DNA of 64,000 bases from Isoetes taiwanensis (Eukaryota; Streptophyta; Lycopodiopsida; Isoetales; Isoetaceae): contig JAJEKV010000416.1 in the NCBI GenBank assembly GCA_021234155.1, positions 153,217 to 217,216 of the forward strand, read 5' to 3'. The notes below the pieces were generated by a model. The model saw nothing but the letters and a program-made list of their open reading frames with translations, did not search any database and was not told the origin of the DNA. The stretch's first letter is position 1; every line of letters begins with the position of its first letter. The position numbers and the translations under genes were made by a program. This document shows positions 11,131 through 22,849 of the stretch, one piece after another.

Positions 11131-11880
11131 CCGCCGACCTAGGGTTCATTAGACCTAGCTGCCTCGCCGCTTGGAGTTTCCATTCTTTTGTCAAGAAGAA
11201 GGATGGATCTTTGAGAATGTGCATAGACTATAGACAGCTTGAATAAGCACACCATTAAGAACAAGTACGCCTCCCAAGATCGACGACTTGATGGATCAGC
11301 TCCAAGGTGCAAAGATCTTTCCAAAATCGATTTAAGGTCGGATATCACCGCATCGTGATAAAGGAAGAAGATATCCATAAGACCTTCGTAACGCCAGATG
11401 GGCATTATGAGTTCACGCGAATGCCTTTCGCTTATCAAATGCTTCCCGCGAACGCTCATGAGGCTCATGAACCATATCTTCGTGGAGTTCCCGACACCTT
11501 TGTGATTGTTTTCTTTGACGACATTTTGGTGTATAGCAGATCCCTTGAAGAGCACGCATAACACTTGAGAAGAGTGCTAGAGAAGTTGAAGAGGCACCGC
11601 CAGGTAACGCCAAGTTGTCGGCGCCACCGCGAAACGTAAAAGGTGGAGTATCTAGGTCATGTGATCTCAGAAGGCATCTCAACGACCACTCGCCAAGATT
11701 GAGGCCGCCATTCCGCTGGGGCCAAGAATGTGCATGAAGTCAGGTTTCTCGCCCAGTGGTACTACAGAAGTTCGTGGAAGAACTTTGCTAAGATAGCAGC
11801 CCCGCTAACGCACCCGACGAGGGGTAGAAGGTGAAAGATTGGGTAGAGCATTGGCACAAGAAAGCCCAAAAGGGGTTTGA
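11131..11880 (+). pseudogene. Element A pol: reverse transcriptase
   Basis: Recognisable blocks are [17 protein letters not shown] (about 11190-11241), RFKVGYHRIVIKEEDIHKT (about 11324-11380), GHYEFTRMPFAYQMLPA, and the catalytic box FVIVFFDDILVYS at about 11500-11538 with both Asp residues. 11307-11561 is open for 84 codons; flanking blocks are in other frames. It would copy element RNA into DNA, primed from the tRNA site at 4745. Confidence 0.85.
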
Positions 11881-12320
11881 ATTGTTGAAGGAAGCTCTAA
11901 CAACAGCCCCGGGCCTTTAACTCGCCGGACCCGAGAAAGATAAGCTTGTAGCAACAGATGCAGTAAGATAGCTACTGGTGCAAAGGTTTATGCAAGAAGA
12001 GCGGTGGTAGCGTGATGATTCCGTGAAGATGAACGACGCCGAGACGCTACCCAACGCACGCATCGTGAGTTGCTTGCGGTTGTCGTGGCATTAAGAATAT
12101 GGAGGCATTATCTCTTGGGAAGGAAGTTCCGCTTTGATACCCCACCATCGAGCCTCCAATATGTATTCACGCGAACCACACCTTAACCGAGGCACGGAGA
12201 TGGATGGAGTTCCTCAAGAATATGACTTTGATATAGTCTAAGCTTCTGGAAGCTCAATGTGGTAGCAGATGCGCTTTCAAGGCATCCCCGACAACTAGAG
12301 TGCATTGCAATGCAATTTCG
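11881..12320 (+). pseudogene. Element A pol: RNase H
   Basis: KLVATDAV (about 11944-11965) matches the first catalytic Asp region, and the peptide LLAVVVALRIWRHYLLGRKF (about 12070-12130) is the conserved Ty3 RNase H helix following the THRE motif. Downstream VVADALSRHP (12257-12286) is the domain's C-terminal signature, which precedes integrase in Ty3/gypsy Pol. Confidence 0.75.
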
Positions 12321-13600
12321 ACGCCTCCAAAGAACTTTGGTAAAAAGGATTGAAGAGTCCTTGCCAACGGATGTGGGATTTCGTGGAAGTATGGGCAAGC
12401 CTTTCAAGGAGGCTAGAAAGATAAAGAGCGGGAGGCCTTCAAGCATTATAAGAAGGAAGGCAACCCGTTATACCATAAGAACAAGTTGTGCGAACCAATC
12501 ATCGTGTAAGGAAGTTGATCCTCCACGACACGCACAACAGCCCAATAGCCGCCATGCGATTCATGAAAACATATTTCAAAGCGCAGCAGCCTATTATTGG
12601 CCGTGAATGAAGAAGCAAATAGCTCGCTACATCAAGGAATGTCACCTATGCCGCCAAACGGTGGCGGAGCAGCTTCAATCCTGTGGGCATTAGAGCCATT
12701 AGCGGCGTGCCAAACGCTAAGTGGGAGGTAATCAAAGATGGATTTCATCACAGACTCCTAAGGACGTGGAGAGGCAAGGATGCCTTATCGGTAGTGGTCG
12801 ACAAGTTGTCGAAGATGGCACATTTTGTGCCTTGCGTAACCACGATACAGCCATGGATACAAAGAAAGCTCTTCACCAAAGAGATTTTCGTGCTTCATGG
12901 CATGCCAAGGGAGATCATCTCCCATTGTGGATCCGGTTCATGAGTGCCTTTGGCAAGACCTCTTTTGCGACGCATCCGCACGGTTATCCATGAGCACCCG
13001 CGATATCATCCTCGACGGGATGGCCGACGGAGCGACCAACAGGATTTTAGAGGACATGCTACTTAAACTATGTCCGAATAAGCAAGGTATGTGGGAAGAA
13101 TTTATTCACTTGGTGGAGTTTGCATACAATAGCACCAAGCAGAATCATCCCAAATGTCGCCGCTTATGATCAATTACGGCTATCGCTGTTTAACTCCGCA
13201 TTAATTTGGCACAACCCCGTCAAAGTGGAAGTTTCAGCCAGATGTTGGCCGATATGCAAAGCCTTGTAGAAGAAGTTCGTGGCTATTTGCTAGCAAAGAA
13301 GAAGTCGCCAAAAGAGCATCGCCGACAAGCAAATCGAACAAAAAGAAGAGAGTTCGGGTTTGAGATGATGTTTGGCTCAAGATTAAGGTGAAGCAGCGGC
13401 TCAGATCGGCAATTGCAAGAAGCTTGCTCCAAGGTGGGCCGGACCTTCAGAATAGTCGAGAAACTAGGCAATCAAGCCTACAAGCCAGACTTGCCAAAGA
13501 CACCTAAAGATTCATAAGGTCTTCCACGGAGTTTGTCGAAGAGGCATACCCCAAATCCGCACGGTCTTGATTCGGCCAACGCTTGGAAATGACGGAGGAA
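12321..13600 (+). pseudogene. Element A pol: integrase
   Basis: The zinc-binding part is broken across 12480-12670 (His-rich then CHLCRQT-like). The catalytic core gives DALSVVVDKLSKMAHFVP (from 12780), VLHGMPREIISHCGS (about 12890-12940) and WEEFIHLVEFAYNSTKQ (about 13092-13142), all standard Ty3/gypsy integrase blocks. The second catalytic Asp region reads CGS rather than DRDPRF-type, so the copy is defective as read. The C-terminal GPF-like part (FRIVEKLGNQAYKPDLPK, 13446-13499) follows. Confidence 0.8.
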
Positions 13601-13817
13601 CAAACCGGAAATAGTTCCGCACTGATTCTTGATAAAGCTTTCAAGAAAACGAGGAGATCGTAATTCCTCCAAGATTTGGTCAAGCGGGAAACACTTACCG
13701 CTGGAAGACGCGACGGGTACTTAAGAAAGATTTAGTAAAGCAAAGCATCTACGCTTTATGGAGCAATGGGACGGCAAGGTCATCTCCAAGAAATCGCCAG
13801 TGCATGTCGATTTGTAG
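13601..13817 (+). pseudogene. Element A integrase C-terminal chromodomain
   Basis: The frame reads RVLKKDLVK near 13708-13740. Element D preserves more: EFLDYLVKWKHL followed in the next frame by ATWVLKKDLVKKYPALW. This is the Chromo pattern (hydrophobic-LVKWK, ATW, L...FP) that defines chromoviruses and reads histone marks to direct insertion. Frameshifted here. Confidence 0.7.
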
Positions 13818-14659
13818 GTTAATGCTTTGTATAGTTAAGATTAATTCACGATGCCACCCACGCTTAGTATGGGTCGCATGCTGTCACCGATGATGGGACC
13901 ACTACTGTGATCTCTAGGGCGTGGTGTAATGTCAATGTAGGCATGACTGCTCGCTTTGGGCGAAAGTGGAAGGTAGATTAGAAAGTCTACTGCCCCACGA
14001 AGTAGAGACACCCGAGAGAAAGGAGGTCATTGAGGAATGCATTGATAGGAAAAGCACCTTTAGCCCCATATATGCTTTGATAGGAGGAATCTATCCTTCG
14101 CTTCCACGCCGGAAGGATATCCTCCACGCCGGGCAACTAGAGGTGTAGGCATGAGCTGCATATAGGCATGTAGGCGCCGCTCGCCGCCATAATGGAAGAT
14201 TCACCCTCTTCCTATGCCGAGATTAGCCATGCATCCATGTAGATAGGTGGGTGGTCACCATATAACCAAAAATTTTAATTAATAATTAAATGGTACTAAC
14301 GAGTGTCGACTTGCAGCAGCAGAGAGCCCGAGGGCAAGGAGGTCGAAGTTATTTAAGACTTGCAACACAAATTTTGTTGGAATGTGTTGCAAGGAATGAA
14401 GAGTGCCTCGAACGCTAATTTTAAATTTTGATAAACTTAATCGTAATGTTAAGTGAAGTTTGGAGTAATTTGTCTAGTAATGTCGGAATTGATAAGTTAT
14501 TTCATAATATAATGATGTAGTAATGTCATAAAAATATTACCTTGAGGTAATTGCAAACAAATGTGTAAGTATTATAGGAGTATATCGTATGCATCGTTGA
14601 TTGCGTGTTAGGAAGATTCCAAGGTGGGAGAACCACCATGTCGCGACAAAGATCATTTC
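13818..14659 (+). other. Element A 3' untranslated region
   Basis: About 840 bp between the last integrase codons and the polypurine tract. No coding signal. It aligns with element D (56700-57530, reversed), including the recurring ACGCCGG/GGAAGGATA words at 14090-14130 and an AT-rich stretch at 14260-14580. It probably contains pol 3' UTR and packaging or termination signals. Confidence 0.5.
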
Positions 14660-14672
14660 AAGGTGGGGAGAA
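14660..14672 (+). promoter_or_regulatory. Polypurine tract
   Basis: AAGGTGGGGAGAA directly precedes the 3' LTR start TGTGACG and is identical to the minus-strand tract of element D at 56680-56692. It is the plus-strand primer site in reverse transcription. A second near-copy, CCAAGGTGGGAGAA, lies about 45 bp upstream in both elements. Confidence 0.85.
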
Positions 14673-16477
14673 TGTGACGCTCCAAAGACGCGATAACGCC
14701 CCGTGACGATATTGTAATCGCCACGCCACGCCGCATTACGCCTTTACCCCATTGACGGTACGCCAACGATATAGCCAAGTGGGTAGCCCTAGGGGCAACT
14801 TGCTAAGAATGTGCATTAGTATTAATGTGCACATTTTCCAATGTACACATTAATGTGGGCACACATTTCCATGTGGCCACTTGATGCCAAGTGGGCCATA
14901 CCCATAGGTGTAAGTAATGTGCACATTTTCCAATGTAATATTCATTAATGTGCACACATTTCCATGTGAGCACATTTGGGTACACACATTTCCATGTGGG
15001 CACATTTGGCCACCTAGCCCTTAAAGGCAAGTGGGCCCATTACCATTATCCCACATGCCAAAAGGGGATAATTGGAAACCCTAGCCACCCCCTTGTCTAT
15101 ATAGGGTAGGAAACCCTAACTAACCTATTTTTCGATTTTAGGGTTTTCAGAACTCGCTTTGGTCGCCTCAACATTAAAACCGCATCCCGCATCGCTTGGG
15201 AGAATTACATCCTTAGTTTCTCGAGATTCGAGCTGCCAAATAGATGGTCGAAAGCTCAGTCGAGGAGCCCCTCAAGGATCAGGTATTTGCCAATTAGATA
15301 GTCTAAAACCCTATTTTAGGCATTGAATCAAGAGGTTTAGCCTATTAGATTGCCCATAGCAGCCTCTAGAACTCTAGATAGTAGATTCTAACTAAAGAAC
15401 CTAACTCTATGATATAGATTAGATCTTGTTCTTTAGTTCTTCCTCGTGATGTATATGGATGATGTATCTCTCGTGAACTCCCTTGTATTGGGAAGGGGGT
15501 AGAGACCTAAAGCTTGGTAGTAGATGCTCCTAGATTAGCCCTCTAGCACACTATAGATGCGCCCGCGCATAACAGCCCCGCCTGTTGTGTTCTTAGGGGT
15601 CGTGACCGGGTTGATAAGGGTGGTCGTGGTCCATAGCTGGTTGTTCTCTGGATGTAAAGTCTACCCGAGAGCACCGCAGACTAAGCGCTTTTAATACCGT
15701 GGACCGCGGCACCCCGCCGAGTATGAGTTCGATAATCTGCTGGGGATAAGAAGCCGCACCGGCGACGGTGCCACCAAGGGTTTCAGCCGAGGCCCCGCGG
15801 TGCGCGGGTTGTGTCGGCATAGGGCGGGACCGGTCGCGGGTGGTAGTTCCCTTCAAGTGGGTTAAAGTCGAAGTACCTGACAGCTTGGTGTCCTCTAGTC
15901 ACCGCTATGGCATTGATCATCCGGGTGGGAGGGAGACCTCCCTACCGCCCCATCGGGTCCGGGAGATGTAACCTCGCTATAGCCCTTTGGCTATGATCCC
16001 CGCAGCTGGCCCAACCCTCGGGTTCTTCAACCTATCTCGGGTAAAGTGTACGCAGGAGGGGCGATGGAGGGATAACCCTAAGTTATACTTATGCCAGCCC
16101 AAATCCATTGCCATGAATTGCCTCACCGCCATGAACTCGAGACCCAAGCCGCCGGGTCATCCCTTTGAGTCCCGAGCCTTTGGGTAGGATTCCCTATGTG
16201 ATGTGCTGATCTTTGTCTATGCAGATATGTGGAGGGCCATCCTTCGTGATGGTCATATGATGTTGATGTATGTGCTACCGACATGTATGTTTACGCCGGG
16301 CAGCCTAGGTAGGCCCCGAGGGAGACGGGTGTAATGACCTTCCACTCTTCCCACGGAACCCCGCCAGTTGCAAGTGTCATGTGGAGGGCCCCAGATAGCA
16401 TGGAGCTGGTATGGGGGATGAACTCCTGCTTGTATACCTGAGGAGGGCACCGTGATACAGCAGTAGGGGACGCCACA
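14673..16477 (+). repeat. 3' LTR of element A
   Basis: Starts TGTGACG after the polypurine tract and ends CGCCACA before the CTACA target duplication. It aligns with 2948-4741. AT-rich U3 is nearly identical to the 5' LTR; GC-rich stretches (for example 15640-15850) carry many one- to four-base differences. Confidence 0.85.
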
Positions 16478-16612
16478 CTACACTCCTAGATAATAGAACA
16501 ACATCATCGAATACAACAATAGTAGAAGAACATACCCATATAGAGGTTGCTCCATCACCACCATTTTGATAGATCCAATCCTCCAGCTTGGTCTATGAAC
16601 AAACCAAAAGTG
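16478..16612 (-). mobile_element. LINE copy 2, part right of element A
   Basis: Begins with the right CTACA duplication and continues the interrupted LINE: it aligns with 23365-23505 of LINE copy 4, the RT motif C to motif B interval. It breaks at the (GGGA)n tract. Confidence 0.75.
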
Positions 16613-16685
16613 TGGGGGAGGGAGGGAGGGAGGGAGGGAGGGAGGGAGGGAGGGAGGGGGAGGGAGGGAGGGAGAGAGAGAGAGA
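16613..16685 (+). repeat. (GGGA)n microsatellite
   Basis: About 70 bp of GGGA units ending in GAGAGA. It marks the end of LINE copy 2. Confidence 0.9.
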
Positions 16686-18066
<1,381 letters not shown>

Positions 18067-18394
18067 GTTACTAGAGTCAACCAGAAGAACACATGTCGTC
18101 CCTTTATGGACAAGTGTAAAATAATGCTATGGGACTCAAAAGAAATGATATTTGTGCAAAATTTGTAGACCACCAAGAAGTCCTCCAAAGAGGAAGTGAT
18201 CTAGGTTGACGTAAGGGTGGAGAGGGATATGGTCCGATGGCTATATGGGAACAAGAGTGGAGAGAGCAATGGTGAGAACAAGGCAATCGATATCAATGTC
18301 AAATCACAAGCAAAGTGGAACTTGGGCATTAGAGGAAATTTGAGATCTCATTTCATCCCCATAAGAATCCTCCAATGGAATGGCTACCTCTATT

Positions 18395-18770
18395 AACCGT
18401 AATTAATGCAAAGACCAACAACTTCATTGCCGCCGCTTTTTCCCCATAACTTTTGATCCACTTGTCAAAAATGTTAAGGGCGTTTGTTGCATTAGATGCG
18501 AATGAAAAGATCTTTCCAATGATATATGGTTATGATGTATTTCAATATGGTCATATGCTAACCTTAAAAAATATGATTTTTGCTTATTTCTTTATATATT
18601 TATATCGTGAAAAGATATATCAAAATGGGTTATCACTAGATAGATCTTAAGTAAGATCTAACCTATTAGTTACAAAAAAAAAAGTTTTTGAATCTGAAAG
18701 TTGGATCAAAAGTTATAATGAAAAAATGATACTAGAAGTTAGTTGCAACCCATTAATTACAGGCCGCCAC
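18395..18770. mobile_element. Foldback / MITE-like element
   Basis: Imperfect inverted termini of roughly 70 bp: the left GTAATTAATG ... ATAACTTTTGATCCAC matches the reverse complement of the right TTGGATCAAAAGTTAT ... CATTAATTAC. About 375 bp, no ORF. Family and target duplication are not resolved. Confidence 0.5.
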
Positions 18771-19040
18771 ATAATAATCGGGAATGAGACATACCGGAGC
18801 TCTTCTCTTATTGGACGCTTTTAAAAAGTCGACATGGCGCTTTAAGCATCCCTTAATGGGACAAAATGTGATCTCATTTTTCCTCTAATGGGTCTTAAGG
18901 AAGAGAGGTGCTATATCAAGGAAAAAATTTATGTGGAAAGCAAAGGCAATATTGACCGGGGTTATGGTTAAGGGTAGGATATGAGTCTAACTAAACAATA
19001 TGCGAACGTTAGCAGAAGGATTGGAAGATTGCCCGTAAAG

Positions 19041-19079
19041 AAGAGAGAGGGAGGGAGGGAGGGAGGGAGGGAGGGAGAG
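19041..19079 (+). repeat. (GGGA)n microsatellite
   Basis: About 39 bp of GGGA units just upstream of the 3' end of LINE copy 3, similar to the tract next to LINE copy 2. Confidence 0.9.
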
Positions 19080-19084
19080 TTGAA

Positions 19085-20055
19085 TTGAAAGTGTATTATT
19101 ACGCCCCCGGTGGAGACCGCCATGTCTATAAGACGCTCAACTCAAGACATTGTTTAAGTATAAAAATCATCTAATGCATCATCCGGGTACAATGCATTAA
19201 CTCCCCCCAACTCCTCCTCCTCCACCTCCTTCACACCCATTGTGTTCAAACCTCCATCCCGATGTTCCAAAACATTCAATATATATGGCCCAATCGACCG
19301 CCATGTCTATAAGACGCTCAACTCAAGACATTGTTAAGTATAAAAAATCATCTAATGCATCATCAAATAATAATGCAAAGAACTCCCCCAACTCCTCCTC
19401 CTCCACCTCCTTCACACCCATTGTGTTCAAACCTCCATCCCGATGTTCCAAAACATCCAATATATATGGCCCAATCGACCACCGGTAGATCAAAAACCAG
19501 CAAGTGTATGAGTCCCAGAAACATGCTTAATACGAAGCCAAGATATGCCTGGACAATGAAGGAGCACATGTGCCTCATCTTCAAGTGCCCCCGCTATCAC
19601 ATAACCCGCACAATCGGTTCATGTGGGATATCGCTCCACCGCCTATCTCCACGCCCAATCTATGGAAGCTGCAAGCATTCTACAAATAGCTTGTCTATGC
19701 TTAAAGAAATATCTTCATGTAGGTACCTGGCTCGTTGTAACGTGGGATTGATGTGTCTTCTATAGAATTCCTTCTTGACCGCACCTTCCCTCCAATTTAC
19801 TCTGGTGACATTCTCCATAACCCAAACCCAAATATCGTTCTTGTAGCTCTCCAGGTCCTCCATGTGCATCCCCCATCTTGCTAGCCACACCTCTATGTCT
19901 GCAAACCAGCCCTTTGTGCGTGTCTCCTCTAGGGCCAACCTGGGTAAACTACCATCTGGCATCACAAACAAGACTTTATCTTCTTTTTTGCCACGTGTGT
20001 TGAGTGTAGAGACAAAGCATGCATACATTCTGTTGAGCTGTACTTTCAATCATGA
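19085..20055 (-). mobile_element. LINE copy 3, 3'-terminal fragment
   Basis: 5'-truncated LINE. 20049-19660 encodes the C-terminal domain (DGSLPRLALEETRTKGWF, then WLARWGMHMEDLESY), colinear with LINE copy 2 at 2249-2450. The 3' UTR (19085-19480) matches 1735-1970 but contains a tandem duplication. 5' truncation is typical of target-primed reverse transcription. Confidence 0.85.
19116..19480 (-). repeat. Tandem duplication in the LINE 3' UTR
   Basis: Two copies of a unit of about 181 bp (19116-19296 and 19297-19480) beginning GACCGCCATGTCTATAAGAC. They differ at few positions and are absent as a duplicate from LINE copy 2, so the event is local. Confidence 0.85.
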
Positions 20056-22127
20056 ACAATTAGAAACTACATCGCATATAAGGTTGTAATCAATTCTCTG
20101 CTAGGCTTTAATTTTTTCTTTCTGTGCTTAGGATATTTTTTATAGCATTAAGCTCTCCTTTCTATTTACTTCTCATTCTGCCAATTCCAACTAATACTTG
20201 CATTTGAATGTAATGCAGGGAGTCTAGATCGTGAGTTTGATTGCCTTCTTCTATGGTAAGACATTTTGAACTCTGTTTTGTCTGTTTTAATTTTATTGAA
20301 TGGTTATTGAATGGTTATTCCTTTTGTTTATTTGATGCAGAAGCAAAGTAATGTCGAGGCGCACAAGCTTCAATGAATAAAGCTTTTCATGGCCACTCTA
20401 ATTGCAACTGTATGCTTAAGCTAAGCATTAATTTTTATTTATTTCATGCAGAATGAGATCTAGCTTTTTTATATAAGGTTCTTTTTGAGCAATATAGGGT
20501 ATGGCATTTGATGCGAGGATGGTTGACGACGTGAAAGTTGGACAATTCTATTGAAATGGGTATGTTGCTATGAAAAGGTTTTGTTGATGCTTTACAAAGA
20601 TAATGAAGAATATCTGCAGTATTTAATTTGTTCACATTTATTCTTTTGTCTTGAGCAATGATAGCTTTGGCTTTCAGTAATTTGCCAACGGATGTCTGTT
20701 GCAGATCTAAATGCATATATGGATCTTCCATTTGCAGCATGTTCAGGTTATGTTAGTAGAAAAGATTGAATACAAGGATATAAAATTTGCAATTTCAATC
20801 TTATAGCCGCAGCTGCAAGCATCTTTTATGGGATTCAACCATAATTTCTCTCATTATGACATGCATCACATATTAAGGAATTGATTTTGGCTATGGCAGT
20901 GCATAATTAGAAATTTATCTGGCTCAATGTTTGAACTTTAAGAACTGTGAACTGCGAACTACAAACTTGAACTGCGAACTACAAACTGTGAACTCCTATC
21001 ATCACACCTACAAACTGTTACATGACAAATGCAAGTCATTTTTTCATGGGTTGGCATTTGGCTACAATATTCTATCTCAAGCTTATGGAATTCTATTTCA
21101 ATATTCTGTGGCAAGGATTAGGGTTTGCGCATTATATGGGTTTAGGTTTGAGGTTTATTATATTAGAGAGGATGTGTGGATGGAACATATAGTAGAACAT
21201 ATCAATCATATCACCAGATCTCATAAGGTAAACCAGTTAGAACATATCAATCATATCACCAGATGAACCAGTTAGACTAGATATTACGTAGCCACACACC
21301 AACGTACACATGTCTTTAATCTCCACTCCACACATATCTAATATCCAAATTTCAAATATGTTTGGTTTGCAATTGTTTAATAGTGCCTGGATCTGTGGTC
21401 TTGATAAAAGCATAAATTATCAGAAGGTCTATAAATTATCAGAAGGTCTATGAGAAGGTCTATAAATTATCAGAAGGTCTATGCATCTTACGTCTATCAT
21501 TCTACTATGTACTATACATTTCATTGTTCTTGCCAATTCCAAGTGCCCATGGCTATTGCCCGGCACAAACAATCCTTCACGTTTGGCAAGCCCATTAAAT
21601 TTACAAACACAATTACATTTATAACTTTTTATTCCATCTACAAACTCCATCGTATCTATTAATTTATATGCCCACGACTAATGTTTAAGACATGCTGACT
21701 AGGGCAATTTGTTGTTGAATTAGCAATTTTTTGAGCTAACAACTAAGGAGGCAATACAACCTAAGGTTTCCTTCCTATCTTTAACATCCTATTGCACCTA
21801 CAAAATCAATAACCATACACATTCAACATGCCCTCAACTAATGCCTGGTCTGGTCACATCGTCAGGAACTATTGTCAGAAACTTGCACATTGAATTGAAT
21901 GAGTGTGTATCAGTTGATGTATTGACAAGTGTAGATGTAATGAGTTCACTACCAAGCGATATTATTAATGTTGAACGTCTAGGGCTCTACCAGTTGACAT
22001 AACTATGCACAACAGTCCAGTGAACCTTCCTTAAACCCCGAATGTTGTACGGCAAAACCTATCTTATCAAACACCTAAGCAATTGAAAACTAGATTGGAA
22101 AAAGGCAGACATTAGGTATGAAGCTAT
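20056..22127. other. AT-rich noncoding interval with short tandem repeats
   Basis: No recognised gene. GAACTGCGAACTACAAACT repeats near 20940-20995, two copies of AACATATCAATCATATCACC at 21187-21262, and three copies of TATAAATTATCAGAAGGTC at 21411-21482. Confidence 0.5.
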
Positions 22128-22566
22128 ATGGCCAAGGCTAAAGCATTAGCTAGGGAATTTGAGAATGTCAGATTAACTAGAAGAAATACACCAACTACTT
22201 TGTGTTTGACAAACCAGATTGAAAATGCATCCGATGAAGGCAACATTGGAGCAGCATCGGGTGAGTGTTATGAACTTGGCAGAGTAGTGGAGGAAATCCT
22301 TGGTACTTTGAGACAATTCAAAGTGGGGACATGGTGATTATGAGCTTCCCGAGTTTCTAACAAAATATAGCATAGTTGTTGGTAGACCTGAGTCGTGCAT
22401 GTGGGACACGATATTAGAGGATGTTTACACATTCATGTTAAGCCATCATAGTCACTATGAGGAGGTTCTATACGTAAACCGCAGAAATGAGCTTCACATC
22501 GAGCTGATAGATGTTCCTAAGATTCTTTTGGATAAGTTCTTCATGATGTGGATCCATTGGGGCTGA
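22128..22566 (+). pseudogene. Unrecognised broken ORF
   Basis: 22128-22337 is open from ATG (MAKAKALAREFENVRL to LRQFKVGTW, stop). Skipping to the next frame at about 22317 continues as WGHGDYELPEFLTKYSIVV and stays open until TGA at 22564, with plausible amino-acid composition (ESCMWDTILEDVYTFML, then NRRNELHIELIDVPKILLDK). About 145 codons in total with one frameshift. I do not recognise the family. It could be a decayed host exon or part of a transposon gene. Confidence 0.4.
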
Positions 22567-22849
22567 CAGACATTATAGTTTCAGATTGCATAAAAAAATT
22601 TTGTATTTGTGGGTAGACCCAATATATTTTTTAAAGATTTTGCTGAAGGCAATTTGTCGATAAAATTGGAATTGTTAGACCAAGAACTAAATAGTTTTGT
22701 ACAAGTTACTTCATATATTTACACTTTAAAGTTAAAGTTTGTTCTCTATCTATAGTATCTACTACACCCGAAAAATATATATTCCCATAAATGCATTGCA
22801 CATGTCCACCACTAATGCCCGGCATCGCCGGGCACACGTTTCTAGTATA

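Larger units (their letters stand above)
2948..16477 (+). mobile_element. Element A: complete-length Ty3/gypsy chromovirus carrying a histone H3-like unit
   Basis: A 13.5 kb LTR retrotransposon with both LTRs (about 1.79 and 1.80 kb, starting TGTGACG, the right one ending in CA), a primer binding site at 4745, a polypurine tract at 14660 and a CTACA target duplication. Order: 5' LTR, leader with hairpins, H3-like unit (5388-6669), second hairpin pair, gag (from 7379), protease, RT, RNase H, integrase, chromodomain, PPT, 3' LTR. This protease-RT-RH-IN order with a C-terminal chromodomain defines a chromovirus. All coding parts contain frameshifts. AT-rich parts of the two LTRs are nearly identical, so insertion looks recent, whereas GC-rich parts differ by many small indels. 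Confidence 0.9.
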
